From Tethya wilhelma (taxonomy: Eukaryota; Porifera; Demospongiae; Tethyida; Tethyidae), in NCBI GenBank assembly GCA_964030475.1, contig CAXIPT010000003.1, forward strand, positions 7,206,453 through 7,270,452: DNA of 64,000 nucleotides. The letters are read 5' to 3'. The notes below the pieces were generated by a model that made no database searches, was not told the origin of the DNA, and saw only the letters and a list, made by a program, of their open reading frames with translations. Of this stretch, positions 11,277-21,400 are shown in pieces. Numbering within the stretch: the stretch's first letter is position 1; each line of letters begins with the position of its first letter. The translations under genes and the position numbers were made by a program.

Positions 11277-13162
11277 TTAATTGTCACTAGAATGCCAAGA
11301 GACAAACTCAGCCATTTTGATCGGCAGATACTCTCCGTACTCAATGTCATACTCTACTATAGCATGTGCACTCAAACACTGAAGAGAGGGAGGTTTGGGT
11401 TCAAATGACTCGATTAGTTTAAGTATTTCATTAATCCTGGTACGCTGGATAGTGTATCTAATATAAGACTCCTGCTTAACAGTCTTGTTTTGGAAATTGA
11501 CGGCATCAATATGAGCTCCATACTCTAAGAGGGTTTGAACACAGTCCACAGCTCCAGGGACTTGAAAATGTCCTAGTGCTAATTGCGCTGCTAAATGAAG
11601 AGGAAAATCACCAGTGTTTGGGCTGCGACACTGAATTGGGCAGCCACAATCTAGGAACAACACTAGTAGTTTACGGAGAGGAAATTCAAATGTATAATCA
11701 ACATCACTCCCACAAAGAGAGTCTCTGATGATGGTAGAGCTATTGCTTCCAGTTCTGTCAATCAACTCTTGAACAACCTTCTTGATGTGAGTGTGTTCTC
11801 TCTCTTGTTCAGTACTGTCTGTGATATACTCATCAGCTGCTTTGATCCACAGTGCAACTAGTCTTGTAATGGAAGTGATTAACAAGTGTTTGCAATGAAT
11901 ATCTTTCTCTTGCTCAACACCTTTCAGAGCATATTGAAAGAGAGGCTGGATACGAGGAACATGACCATCATTTAACATTTTAGAAATAAATTTAACTATT
12001 TCTAGAAGATACTCATGGTAGTTACCATCAAAAATTGCAGGACTTAGTCCAAAGTCTAGGTATCTTTGACAGAATTGTATGCACTTACGATAGTTGTGAT
12101 TGTCTAATGTACTACTGATACAATCGTGGATTGCATACATTACATGATGGCTTTTCCTTAGAATATGCTCACAGTAAATGGAGCAGACATAGTACATATA
12201 TACATGGATGTTTCATTCTGTGCAATGACTTCATACTCATCCATGGATGCTGGCTCCTGAAGGCCATCGTAGATTTCATTTGCTAAAGGAAGATCAGAAA
12301 ACAGATCAGGATGTGACGAGCGAACTTGAATAGCCTTTTGAAGGTAAGGAGCAATCAATTCATGAGAATTAGCATTTCCATAGTACCCCTGCACTGCCAT
12401 TGCAGCCTGAACACAGTAGATATCGTAGACTTCTCTTGGGCCACACTGAAAGGTCTCAGTGAGATAATCCACTAGAGAATCATTATCGTATTCCAATGCT
12501 GCATTTAGCACTACAGACAGACCATTGTTGTTGAGAGTATTTTTAGCACCAGCATCAATAAGAATCTCAGCTATTTCTAGGGAAGTAGTCAAATGAAGTG
12601 GAGTGTTGCCATCATGTCGAGTACAGTTGACATTGGCACCTTTATCGACTAATAGCTGGATCAATTCTTTGTTTGCAGCCTTGAACAACATATTTTCCCC
12701 TTCATCTTCATCAATATCAGCACTATTGTTAATAAGGTATATGGCAATTTCATCAAAACCATATTCAACAGCTATCCCTAGTGGACTGACTTGTGGTGAA
12801 CTGCATTTGTGTTGAATATCAGCTCCTTCTTCTACTAACACTTTCACAAGCTCAATTTCTCCGAGATAAGAGGCCAACCATAGAGCTGTAACAGAGGAAT
12901 AACCATCTGTAATAGTAGGAATTGTTTCTTGTTCAATATTCACAGGAAAATTCTTCAAAATATACTTGAGGATGTCTGGACGATTTTTCTCAATGGCTGT
13001 TACTAATGGAGAGTATCTTTTGGGCACTTCTTTCATCATCAGTCGCTCCTTGAAGAGCTGGAGGGAGCTGTCATCTTTCAACAGATAGTTAAACTGAACA
13101 AGTTCAGTTAGAGGAGTAAGTTCAGTAGAGGGAGAAAGAGGAGGCTTCTTCGAAACAGACAT
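11277..13162 (-). pseudogene. FEM1-like ankyrin protein, frameshifted copy
   Basis: Two ORFs (12158-13162 and 11277-12197) together align along the intact gene at 16398-18308 with very high identity. They are split at about 12195-12205. There an extra AT in a TATATA run changes the frame after NETS, so the first ORF ends in a foreign tail while the second restarts at MYYVCSIYCEHIL. FEM1 proteins are substrate receptors of CUL2 ubiquitin ligases (known). The ankyrin and C-terminal regions remain otherwise open. A 2-base slip in a short AT repeat could be a recent mutation or an assembly error, so the gene may be functional. The end lies 352 bases from the convergent DIS3L2 stop. Confidence 0.8.
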
Positions 13163-13344
13163 AATTTTTGTCTTTTGAGCTTGGGGTCAAAGGTTATAGC
13201 CAGGTAAAACACAAAAATTTAATTATAAATGACACATAAAACTCATAATGGCGGGGACTATGACCAGATTAGCTATAATGCTATGACCTTTAATGACCTA
13301 ATGATTTTCTGCTCTCATGCAATCTCTCTTTCCCGCTCATGAGG

Positions 13345-13380
13345 TGTTCATCCCTCCATTCAGGAGGTTGGTGGCCATGA
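13345..13380 (+). pseudogene. Fragment of WDR24 exon 2 carried in the FEM1 duplication
   Basis: The text CCTCCATTCAGGAGGTTGGT and the pyrimidine-rich tract before it (TGCTCTCATGCAATCTCTCT) match 18661-18725, which is the end of WDR24 intron 1 and the start of exon 2. The match stops after about 35 exon bases. It marks the boundary of the segmental duplication that produced the two FEM1 copies. Confidence 0.7.
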
Positions 13381-13576
13381 CACGTGTATTATGTAATGGC
13401 ACTGAAACTATAATTGCTGTGGTAGATCTATAAAGATAGAATATGTATAAGATTACATACAATAATTACTAAGTGTTAATAATTATTGTGTATTTAACTT
13501 TAATCTTTTTATTTTTTGAAATTATGATGTGTGTTGAATTGAGAGGAACATTAAAATCCAATACACATAATTATGG

Positions 13577-13583
13577 TGTGTGT

Positions 13584-13627
<44 letters not shown>

Positions 13628-13650
13628 GTGTGTGCGTGTGTGTGTGTGCC
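13577..13650 (+). repeat. (GT)n microsatellite
   Basis: About 74 bases of TG/CG repeats between the FEM1 copy and the secreted-protein gene. The region 13381-13986 holds otherwise only AT-rich sequence, including an (ATA)n/(TTA)n palindrome near 13756-13778. Confidence 0.95.
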
Positions 13651-13986
13651 TTCCGACCAGACTCAAACTACACACCTAACCACAATTAACCATAATATAC
13701 ACAATCATAGTGATACACATGCATGTGTGTACTGCAATAGCACCACAACATGAGATAATAATAATAATTATTATTATTTTACATGGCCTCGTCTATGTTA
13801 CATGCTGGTTTACATACAATTGACAACACTGAGCTATAATACACCTGCAATACAACAGACTCTAAACAGCATCAAAAAAGTAGCATGCAATGAGCATGAA
13901 ATTAATACTGAAGTTATTCTTAAGTATCTTTTCACTAAAGTAAAATAATTGCAGCTGTGTCTCTTTTTATTGTCATTCTCCAGATG

Positions 13987-15047
13987 CTAATCATAAGCTT
14001 CATTGAAAATCTGTATTTGACTTGGAATATTTGCAGTGAGATCAGAATTAGTCATAAAGAGAGCATTTTTTCCATTTGTGTATAGAGTACCAGCCATTGG
14101 GAAAGCTCTAGGAAACGGAAACGGGATTCCGATATTTGGATATTTTTCAAGCATAGGTCGAAAACCTCCTCCAAGTTCTTGAAATGGAGTGTTTGTGGAA
14201 ACAATATAAAATTGTTCTATTCCTGAAAAGGTCTGTTGAAGGTTGGGAAACTGAATGGCAATAGATCCAGAGTCTGATTTATAATCGATAGCAATATTAG
14301 CTGCAACAGCTGTAGTAACCAGTGACCCACTCAATTCAATTCGATCATCTTCAGGGTCAGCTTCTCCATCAGGAACTGGTTCAGTATCGTCGATGTTCAG
14401 GAACAACTTAAATGTTGACTGATCAGGTGTAGTAGCACGTACTTTATATAATATCTCAATAGGTGGAAGAAAAAGAGGTTTAGCCAATTCTCTTAGACGT
14501 TCTACTGACTCTGTATTGGTGAAAAGGGCCCTGCCATCTTTATCTTTGTAAAAATATCCACTAGGTGGAAGATCTGTGACTGGAAGAGTGATATTTTGTG
14601 GTTCACTAAAAGTATGAATTTTCACCTGCCCTCCTGGTGTAAGAATGTAAGTTGTAAGATAATTGGTTACATTAGGAATGTGGTAAGTAGGTGCTCCTGA
14701 GGTTTGATCAACAAAAACAACTGACTTATTTTGATAGTATCGGAGTACTTGACCTAGTGGAATGTCATAGTGTTCTGATCCGTTTCCTGTCAGAAGAACA
14801 ATGACTGGACTTATGGTTGACTCAAAATCAGCAAGATACAACTCTGTTTCGCCAAATGGTAATGTTTGTTTAGTCTTGAAAGCAACTTCAGGCAGAGTGC
14901 TTGACTGAAAAACAAAATATGTACATAACTTGATGATGATGATAAAATTAACATGGTGATTAATGATGAACATTGATTACAAACACTAAATCTTACCATG
15001 GCACTGACTGCCAGAGTGAGTGTTAAGATCAGCTTGATACTCAACAT
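13987..15047 (-). CDS. Secreted protein of unknown family, two exons, 322 aa
   Basis: Exon 1 (14997-15047) encodes a 17-residue hydrophobic start, MLSIKLILTLTLAVSAM, typical of a signal peptide. Exon 2 (13987-14904) joins it in phase 0 through a GT-AG intron. The mature ~305 residues contain no cysteine and several N-glycosylation sequons (NGS, NKS, NVT, NIT). An acidic patch (DGEADPEDDRIE) is also present. No membrane span, repeat or known catalytic motif is visible and I do not recognise the family. The gene sits between the two FEM1 copies and is not duplicated with them. A secreted or extracellular-matrix role is only an inference from the signal peptide. Confidence 0.75.
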
Positions 15048-15162
15048 TTTAAGATGGGCTTTCCCAAGCTGTCAAGAAATAATAGTGTAGTATACTGCTA
15101 ACAGTAATGATAACAATAATTGTTATATTGACAGTGAGTTGGGAGCATACTATAATATTTTC

Positions 15163-15290
15163 AGTGGCGGATCCAGGGGGGGGTTCAAGGGTTCCACGGA
15201 ACCCCCCTTTCAGCTGAGATCTCGCATTATAATTAACTGTGCAGATTGGAAAAGGTCAAGATGGAACCCTCCTTTTCAACTTAAAAATGC
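15163..15290. repeat. Possible DNA-transposon end (GTGGCGGATCCAGG)
   Basis: CAGTGGCGGATCCAGGGGGG resembles the terminal sequence of many hAT-type non-autonomous elements. It is followed by a short inverted repeat (GGGTTCCACGGAACCCCCC). The matching opposite terminus was not found, so the copy may be truncated. The rest of 15048-16397 shows only AT-rich non-coding sequence and a GC-richer patch near 15410-15490 that may belong to the same insertion. Confidence 0.45.
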
Positions 15291-16397
15291 TAAAAGCAAC
15301 TCAGAATCACGCTGAATATTAGTCTTTTGTGAAAAATATAGAGTTTCTGTCTCTTTCTTGCCGTTTTTTCTTCCATTCAGGCTTTTTTGGCAAAATTTTA
15401 GCTGCACGAGCGCTAAAGGGGCGGGGCTGTTGCGACCGGAAGTGGGCGTGGCTACGTAAAAATTTTTCGCGCGCTTCAGGCCACACCCCATGCAAGAGAC
15501 AAACCATGCCACCATATATTATGGCAACTTCAATCCTTAATAAGTTTGTGTTTTAAAAAATCATAATAAACAAGATTTTAAATAGTATAGTATTAATTAA
15601 TTATAATCATGCACCCAGGAATTTAGAGTTTACAACAACTTGTAATGCTCTCTTTCATGTGCCTACTTCAAAGAAGGGTAATTTTGTTTCTTTACATCAA
15701 ACGTAACACTACATAATTATAATATGGTTATTATTATAATAGTTCTATTATGTAGAATTGTTGTTCAAAAGGCATGACTCGTTGTACCATGACACAATAC
15801 AATAGGCATGAGATCACAATGAAGCAAATTAAGTTCCTCAAACATTAAACTTTTGGTAATAATAAAGTAAAATTTAATAACCTTATACTAGATTCCCTAG
15901 CTGGCATGGAAACACAATTTAATCATGCATGCAGATATAAGTACTGTGGCCCTGGAGAGAAAACTTTTTGAGCTGTTTAACTTGACTTATTTGTTAAGTG
16001 ACCTGGAAAGATAAGTATTATAATATTATTATTGTCCTATAATACATGACACGTGCATTCTGTTCTTGGTTTATATTATTGTGTTGACAGCTGTATAGGG
16101 TGCTCTGGCTAGGGTGTGTCAATTATTAATATGTATGTTACCCAGGTGACTATTTCATTATTGAAAATGGCACTATTGTAGGCCTTGCATCTACATACAG
16201 TTGGTACTCTGCATGTCAGAGAGAGCCTCTGAGAAACTTTGAAGATGGACTTAACCTGGTTTTGCTAGACTTTAATGGTGACCAACATTTTGTACTGTGC
16301 CTATGAGACATTATAAATTATAACGTGTAGTGTAGTACGTACATGTAGGAATTAAAATTAATTAAGAGGTAATAGTAAAATGCAATAGTGCACCATA

Positions 16398-18308
16398 TTA
16401 CATTACATTAGTTGTTTTGTCACTAGAATGCCAAGAAACAAACTCAGCCACTTTGATCGGCAGGTATTCTCTGTACTCAATGTTGTACTCTACAATAGCA
16501 CGTGCACTCAAACACTGAAGAGAGGCAGGTTTAGGTTCAAATGACTCTATTAGTTTAAGTATTTCGTTAATCCTGGTTCGGTTGATAGGGTATCGAACAT
16601 AGGACTCCTCCTTAACGGTCTTGTTTTGGAAATTGACAGCATCAATATGAGCTCCATACTCTAAGAGGGTTTGAACACAGTCCACAACTCCAGGAACTTG
16701 AAAAAGTTTTAGCGCTAAATGAAGAGGAAAATCACCAGTGTTTGGGCTGCGACACTGAATTGGGCAGCCACAATCTAGGAACAACACTAGTAGTTTACGG
16801 AGAGGAAATTCAAATGTATAATCAACATCACTCCCACAAAGAGAGTCTCTGATGATGGTAGAGCTATTGCTTCCAGTTCTGTCAATCAACTCTTGAACAG
16901 CTTTCTTGATGTGAGTGTGTTCTCTCTCTTGTTCAGTACTGTCTGTGATATACTCATCAGCTGCTTTGATCCACAGTGCAACTAGTCTTGTAATGGAAGT
17001 GATTAACAAGTGTTTGCAATGAATATCTTTCTCTTGCTCAACACCTTTCAGAGCATATTGAAAGAGAGGCTGGATACAAGGAACATGGCTGTCCTCCAAC
17101 ATTTCGGAAACAAATTTAACTATTTCTAGAAGACGCTCATGGTAGTCACCGTCAAGAATTGCAGGTCTTAGTCCAAAGTTTAGATATCTTTGACAGAATT
17201 GTATGCACTTACGATAGTTGTGATTGTCTAGAGTACTACTGATACAATCGTGGATCGCATACATTACGTGATGGCTAGCACCTTCCCTTAGAATACGCTC
17301 ACAGTAAATGGAACAGACATAGTACATATACACTGATGTTTCATTCTGTGCAATGACTTCATACCCATCCATGGATGCTGGCTCCTGAAGGCCATCGTAG
17401 ATTTCATTTGCTGGAGGAAGATCAGAAAACAGATCAGGATGTGACGAGCGAACTTGTATAGCCTTTTCAAGGTAAGGAGCAATCAATTCATGACAATAAG
17501 CATTTCCATACTGTCCTTGCACTGCCATTGCAGCCTGAACACAGTAGACATCATAGACTTCTCTTGGGCCACACTGAAAGGTCTCAGTGAGATAATCCAC
17601 TAGAGAATCATTATCGTATTCCAATGCTGCATTTAGCACTACAGACAGACCATCATTGTTGAGGGTATTTTTAGCACCAGCATCAATAAGAATCTCAGCT
17701 ATTTCTAGGGAAGTAGTCAAATGAAGTGGAGTGTTGCCATCATGTCGAGTACAGTTGACATTGGCACCTTTATCGACTAATAGCTGGATCAATTCTTCAT
17801 TTGTGGCTTTGAACAACATATTTTCCACTTCATCTTCATCAATATCAGCACTATTGTTAATAAGGTATATGGCAATTTCATAATATCCATATTCAACAGC
17901 TATCCCTAGTGGACTGACTTGTGGTGAACTGCATTTGTGTTGAATATCAGCTCCTTCTTCTACTAATGCTTTCACAAACTCCATATCTCCAAGACTAGAG
18001 GCCAGCCATAGAGCTGTAACAGAGGAATCACTTTCTCTAACAGTAGAAGTTGTTTCCTGTTCAATATTCACAGGAAAATTCTTCAAAATACACTTGAGGA
18101 TGTCTGGGCGATCTATCTCAATGGCTGCTACTAATGGAGATTGTCCTCTGACCACTTCTTTCATCATCAGTCGCTCCTTAAAGAGCTGGAGGGAGCTGTC
18201 ATCGTTCAACAAATGTTTAAACTCAGCAAGTTCAGTTAGAGGTGTAAGTTCAGAAGAGGGAGACTCAGAAAGATGAGGTTTCTTCGAAACAGGCCGTTCC
18301 TCAGACAT
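16398..18308 (-). CDS. FEM1-like ankyrin-repeat protein, intact single-exon copy (636 aa)
   Basis: FEM1 proteins recognise C-terminal degrons and bring substrates to the CUL2-elongin ubiquitin ligase (known). The N-terminal half carries ankyrin repeats (TALWLASSLGDMEFVKALVE, SPLGIAVEYGYYEIAIYLI, GNTPLHLTTSLEIAEILIDA). The middle has the helical FEM1 segment around YCERILREGASHHVMYAI and NHNYRKCIQFCQRYLNFGL. The C-terminal repeats are FPLRKLLVLFLDCGCPIQ, GDFPLHLA and VDCVQTLLEYGAHIDAVN. The length is close to the family's 617-669. MSEERPVSKK is a plausible start, 102 bases from the divergent WDR24 ATG. I infer FEM1 from the combination of ankyrins and the middle segment; which of FEM1A, B or C is not clear. 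Confidence 0.8.
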   Translation of the reverse strand: MSEERPVSKKPHLSESPSSELTPLTELAEFKHLLNDDSSLQLFKERLMMKEVVRGQSPLVAAIEIDRPDILKCILKNFPVNIEQETTSTVRESDSSVTALWLASSLGDMEFVKALVEEGADIQHKCSSPQVSPLGIAVEYGYYEIAIYLINNSADIDEDEVENMLFKATNEELIQLLVDKGANVNCTRHDGNTPLHLTTSLEIAEILIDAGAKNTLNNDGLSVVLNAALEYDNDSLVDYLTETFQCGPREVYDVYCVQAAMAVQGQYGNAYCHELIAPYLEKAIQVRSSHPDLFSDLPPANEIYDGLQEPASMDGYEVIAQNETSVYMYYVCSIYCERILREGASHHVMYAIHDCISSTLDNHNYRKCIQFCQRYLNFGLRPAILDGDYHERLLEIVKFVSEMLEDSHVPCIQPLFQYALKGVEQEKDIHCKHLLITSITRLVALWIKAADEYITDSTEQEREHTHIKKAVQELIDRTGSNSSTIIRDSLCGSDVDYTFEFPLRKLLVLFLDCGCPIQCRSPNTGDFPLHLALKLFQVPGVVDCVQTLLEYGAHIDAVNFQNKTVKEESYVRYPINRTRINEILKLIESFEPKPASLQCLSARAIVEYNIEYREYLPIKVAEFVSWHSSDKTTNVM

Positions 18309-18410
18309 GTCGTTGGAGTTTGGGGTCAGAGGTTATATGAGTCATGTGTAGTGACCACACCCACATCACGACTGCACTGTCTGTCGTCTGTCTGCTGCAA
18401 CTGTCTGAAC
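18309..18410. promoter_or_regulatory. Short shared 5' region between FEM1-like gene (-) and WDR24 (+)
   Basis: Only 102 bases separate the two divergent start codons, so both promoters must lie here or overlap the genes. No TATA box is obvious. The FEM1-proximal part (TTGGGGTCAGAGGTTATA) is duplicated upstream of the other FEM1 copy near 13180, but the WDR24 exon 1 part is deleted there. Confidence 0.55.
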
Positions 18411-21400
18411 ATGAGCAGAAAACCTAAGGAAATACAGCCAGGTATAAACACCATATAGACACATATAATTCTATGGTAAAACTCATATTGGCGGGGACTA
18501 TGGCCAGGTTAACGATATACTATAAATGCTATACATGACCTTTGACCTAATGAAATAGTTACACATTTCAACTGGTTTTATCCAGTGGAAAGGGTGCACA
18601 GTAGGTTAAAGTAGGAGCTATTTAATAAAATATGTAATTTTGTATATATACTCTCATTTCTGCTCTCATTCAATCTCTCTTTCCCTCTCAAGAGGTGCAC
18701 ACCCCTCCGTTCAGGAGGCTGGTGGTGAACCTTGAGAACCCCTGTGCCTCTCTGTGCACTAACAACAACAAAACAAGAATAGCAGTGGTGGGTAGAAAAG
18801 GTATGATGCAGAACATCATTCTGGGATGTGCTAGGCTATTATAGAGTTTCAATTTTTCTGTGCCACACAGTGTTTAAGATTTTGAAGATATCTCCGGATA
18901 ATTTTGAGGTAGTAGCAGATTTGAGGGACCTCCATTCCAAGCAGATCAACCTCAACTACAGCAATAATGACGTCCATTGGAACCCCAAGGATGGTGTGTT
19001 TGAGTGTCCAAGCAGTGTGGCTCAGAGAAGGTTGCAAGTGCGCAATTAGAGATCATACAGAAAACATTGAACATAAAAATTGCTGAGTCATCAATACAAA
19101 TGGTAGCAAACACAGAGAAAATTGTTGATCAGGCAGAAAAGGATCACTGACTATATAGCATTTTTAAGAATCATTATTTGCATATTGTATATCTCTAATT
19201 ATGCACTTGCCCAACCTCCTCTGAGTGTGGCTAGTCTGACCGTAAGCCTTACTTTATTCTGTTATGTTGTCTTGATTCACACATATACAGATGCTCAGCT
19301 GGCAACTGCTCCTACTAATGGAAGTGTTATTCTCTGGGACATCAACAAACGCACAAAGAACAAGCTAGGTTAGCGGTCATTTCAATCTCATTTTGTGCTC
19401 ATATCTGACATCACACTTAATTGACTCTCACTTTATCTCTCTCAAGAGTTTTTTTACATGCAATATTGCAATAGTCTAACTGAAAGTAGTTATTTTTCTC
19501 CATTGTTACCGACTGTTTATGTGATACTTGTAGCTCATGCTTTTGAAGGCTTCCACCAACGTGCCGTGAACAAGTTAAGCTTCCATCCTCGAGAGCCCAA
19601 CATCCTTATCAGTGGCTCACAGGACTCATCCATGATTGTTTTTGTAAGCCAATTGACTGTGTCAAAGTTGAGCTGTAGAGTATTTACATGTAGGGCTGTA
19701 GTACTCTGCATGTAGCTGGACATTGTCACGATAAACATATACTGAGTGTGTACCATGTAAGTACAAGGTGGCATCAATTAGAATTCTACATCACTATTAC
19801 CTACATTTCTAATATTCATGCAAAAATGTGCATTGTCATGCTTCTATTTGTGACGACAGAGCAATGTTTATAATTAGCATTCTATTGAAAACCCACAAGC
19901 ATTTTGCTGCAAGCTTGTCTATAAATACAGCACATTGTAAACCACAAACCATTATTCCAGAGTCACTAATTTGACCTGATTCTAAATAGAACAGGTCCGA
20001 AGACTTCTGGTTATCTTACTTACCTGACCTCAGCCTCCTCCTCATCTTACTTACCTGACCTCAGCCTCCTCCTCGTAATGGAGTGGCTTTATTATTGAGG
20101 TGCAATTTTTGGGTGTTGGAGAGCTTGTCTCTCCTGAATAACCAAACAAAAAATACCATAGATAATATGAAATTACCAATGCCCATGGATTATGTGGTTT
20201 GCAATGTTATTTCTCCTTTTTCAGGATGTGATTGTTTTGTGTAGCCAAACAATTCACGTGTTTAGAGGTTATATGTTATAGCCTGTATGATTTGAAGTGT
20301 GTTTACCTATTTTCTTTAGGATACCCGCCAGAGAAGTGCTGTTGCAACTTACAAGGGTCCTGACAGTGTCAGAGATGTACAGGTATATACATAGAGCCAT
20401 GCATATGATACAGAAATGTTATCATACTTAACTTTAATTTATATTTGCTCACATATTAGTTCCCTACCTTGGCTGCCCATGACAATCATTTCGCTAGTTG
20501 CTATGACAATGGAGTACTTCAGGTATATATGTACTTGTGCATTAGAATCTGTGCCTAGTTTCATTTTCATTCTTAGATATGGGACAGAAGACGCACTGAT
20601 CACTCAGTGAAACACGTGCCTTGTCACAGTGGTCCAGTCTACTGTTGTGCCTGGCATCCTGAGCAGGAGAACTGGATCATGTCTGCTGGTAGGGACAAGA
20701 TGATCAAGGTATGTGGGAACGTGCCATGTTTGTAGCAGGGCACTGAGATATGTTATGTTTGTCCTTGTTAGGGGTTTAATATCCAGCAAGGAAGACCAAA
20801 GGAGCTCTTTGTGATCCCAGCTCTCTTCTCTGTGGCCAGGGCTAGGTGGAGACCAACTCACAAGAACCACGTTGCCAGGTGAACGCACATAATTATATTG
20901 TATTGTTTGGGCATTCTAGTTAGCCTTGTAAACCAGGCCCTCTTTCCTTGAGTTGTTGGTAAGTAGGCACTTAGCTATAAGCTGAGAAGGCCTAGTTTAC
21001 AGGACTGGTATATTTAATCCTTGTCTCTCCATGTACCTCTGTCTCTTCTTCTCTAGCTGCTCTCACTTTTTGGACAACACTGTTCAGATCTGGGACACAA
21101 GGAGACCCTACATCCCATTCGGTTCCTTCACAGAACACTCTGATGATGTCACAGGTATTGCACAACCAAGGCACACTGTCTGACTAGCCTGAGATCGTAT
21201 ACTTATTTTGTTGTTGTTTTTTTGTTTGTTTTTTTTTGTTACAGATTTCTTATGGCTCACTGAAAATGTGTTGGTAAGTTGTTCAAAAGATGGAAAAGTC
21301 ATACAGCAGTTGTTTCCTGACTCTCAACGTCCAGTGGAAAGAGCGGTCAGTGTGGCATGAATGGTGAATGGCATTCATCTCTATTAAGTCTTGTTGACTT

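Noticed and set aside
15319..15556. Short ORFs on both strands in the GC-richer patch
   Set aside because: They overlap a probable transposon fragment, lack splice context and resemble no family.
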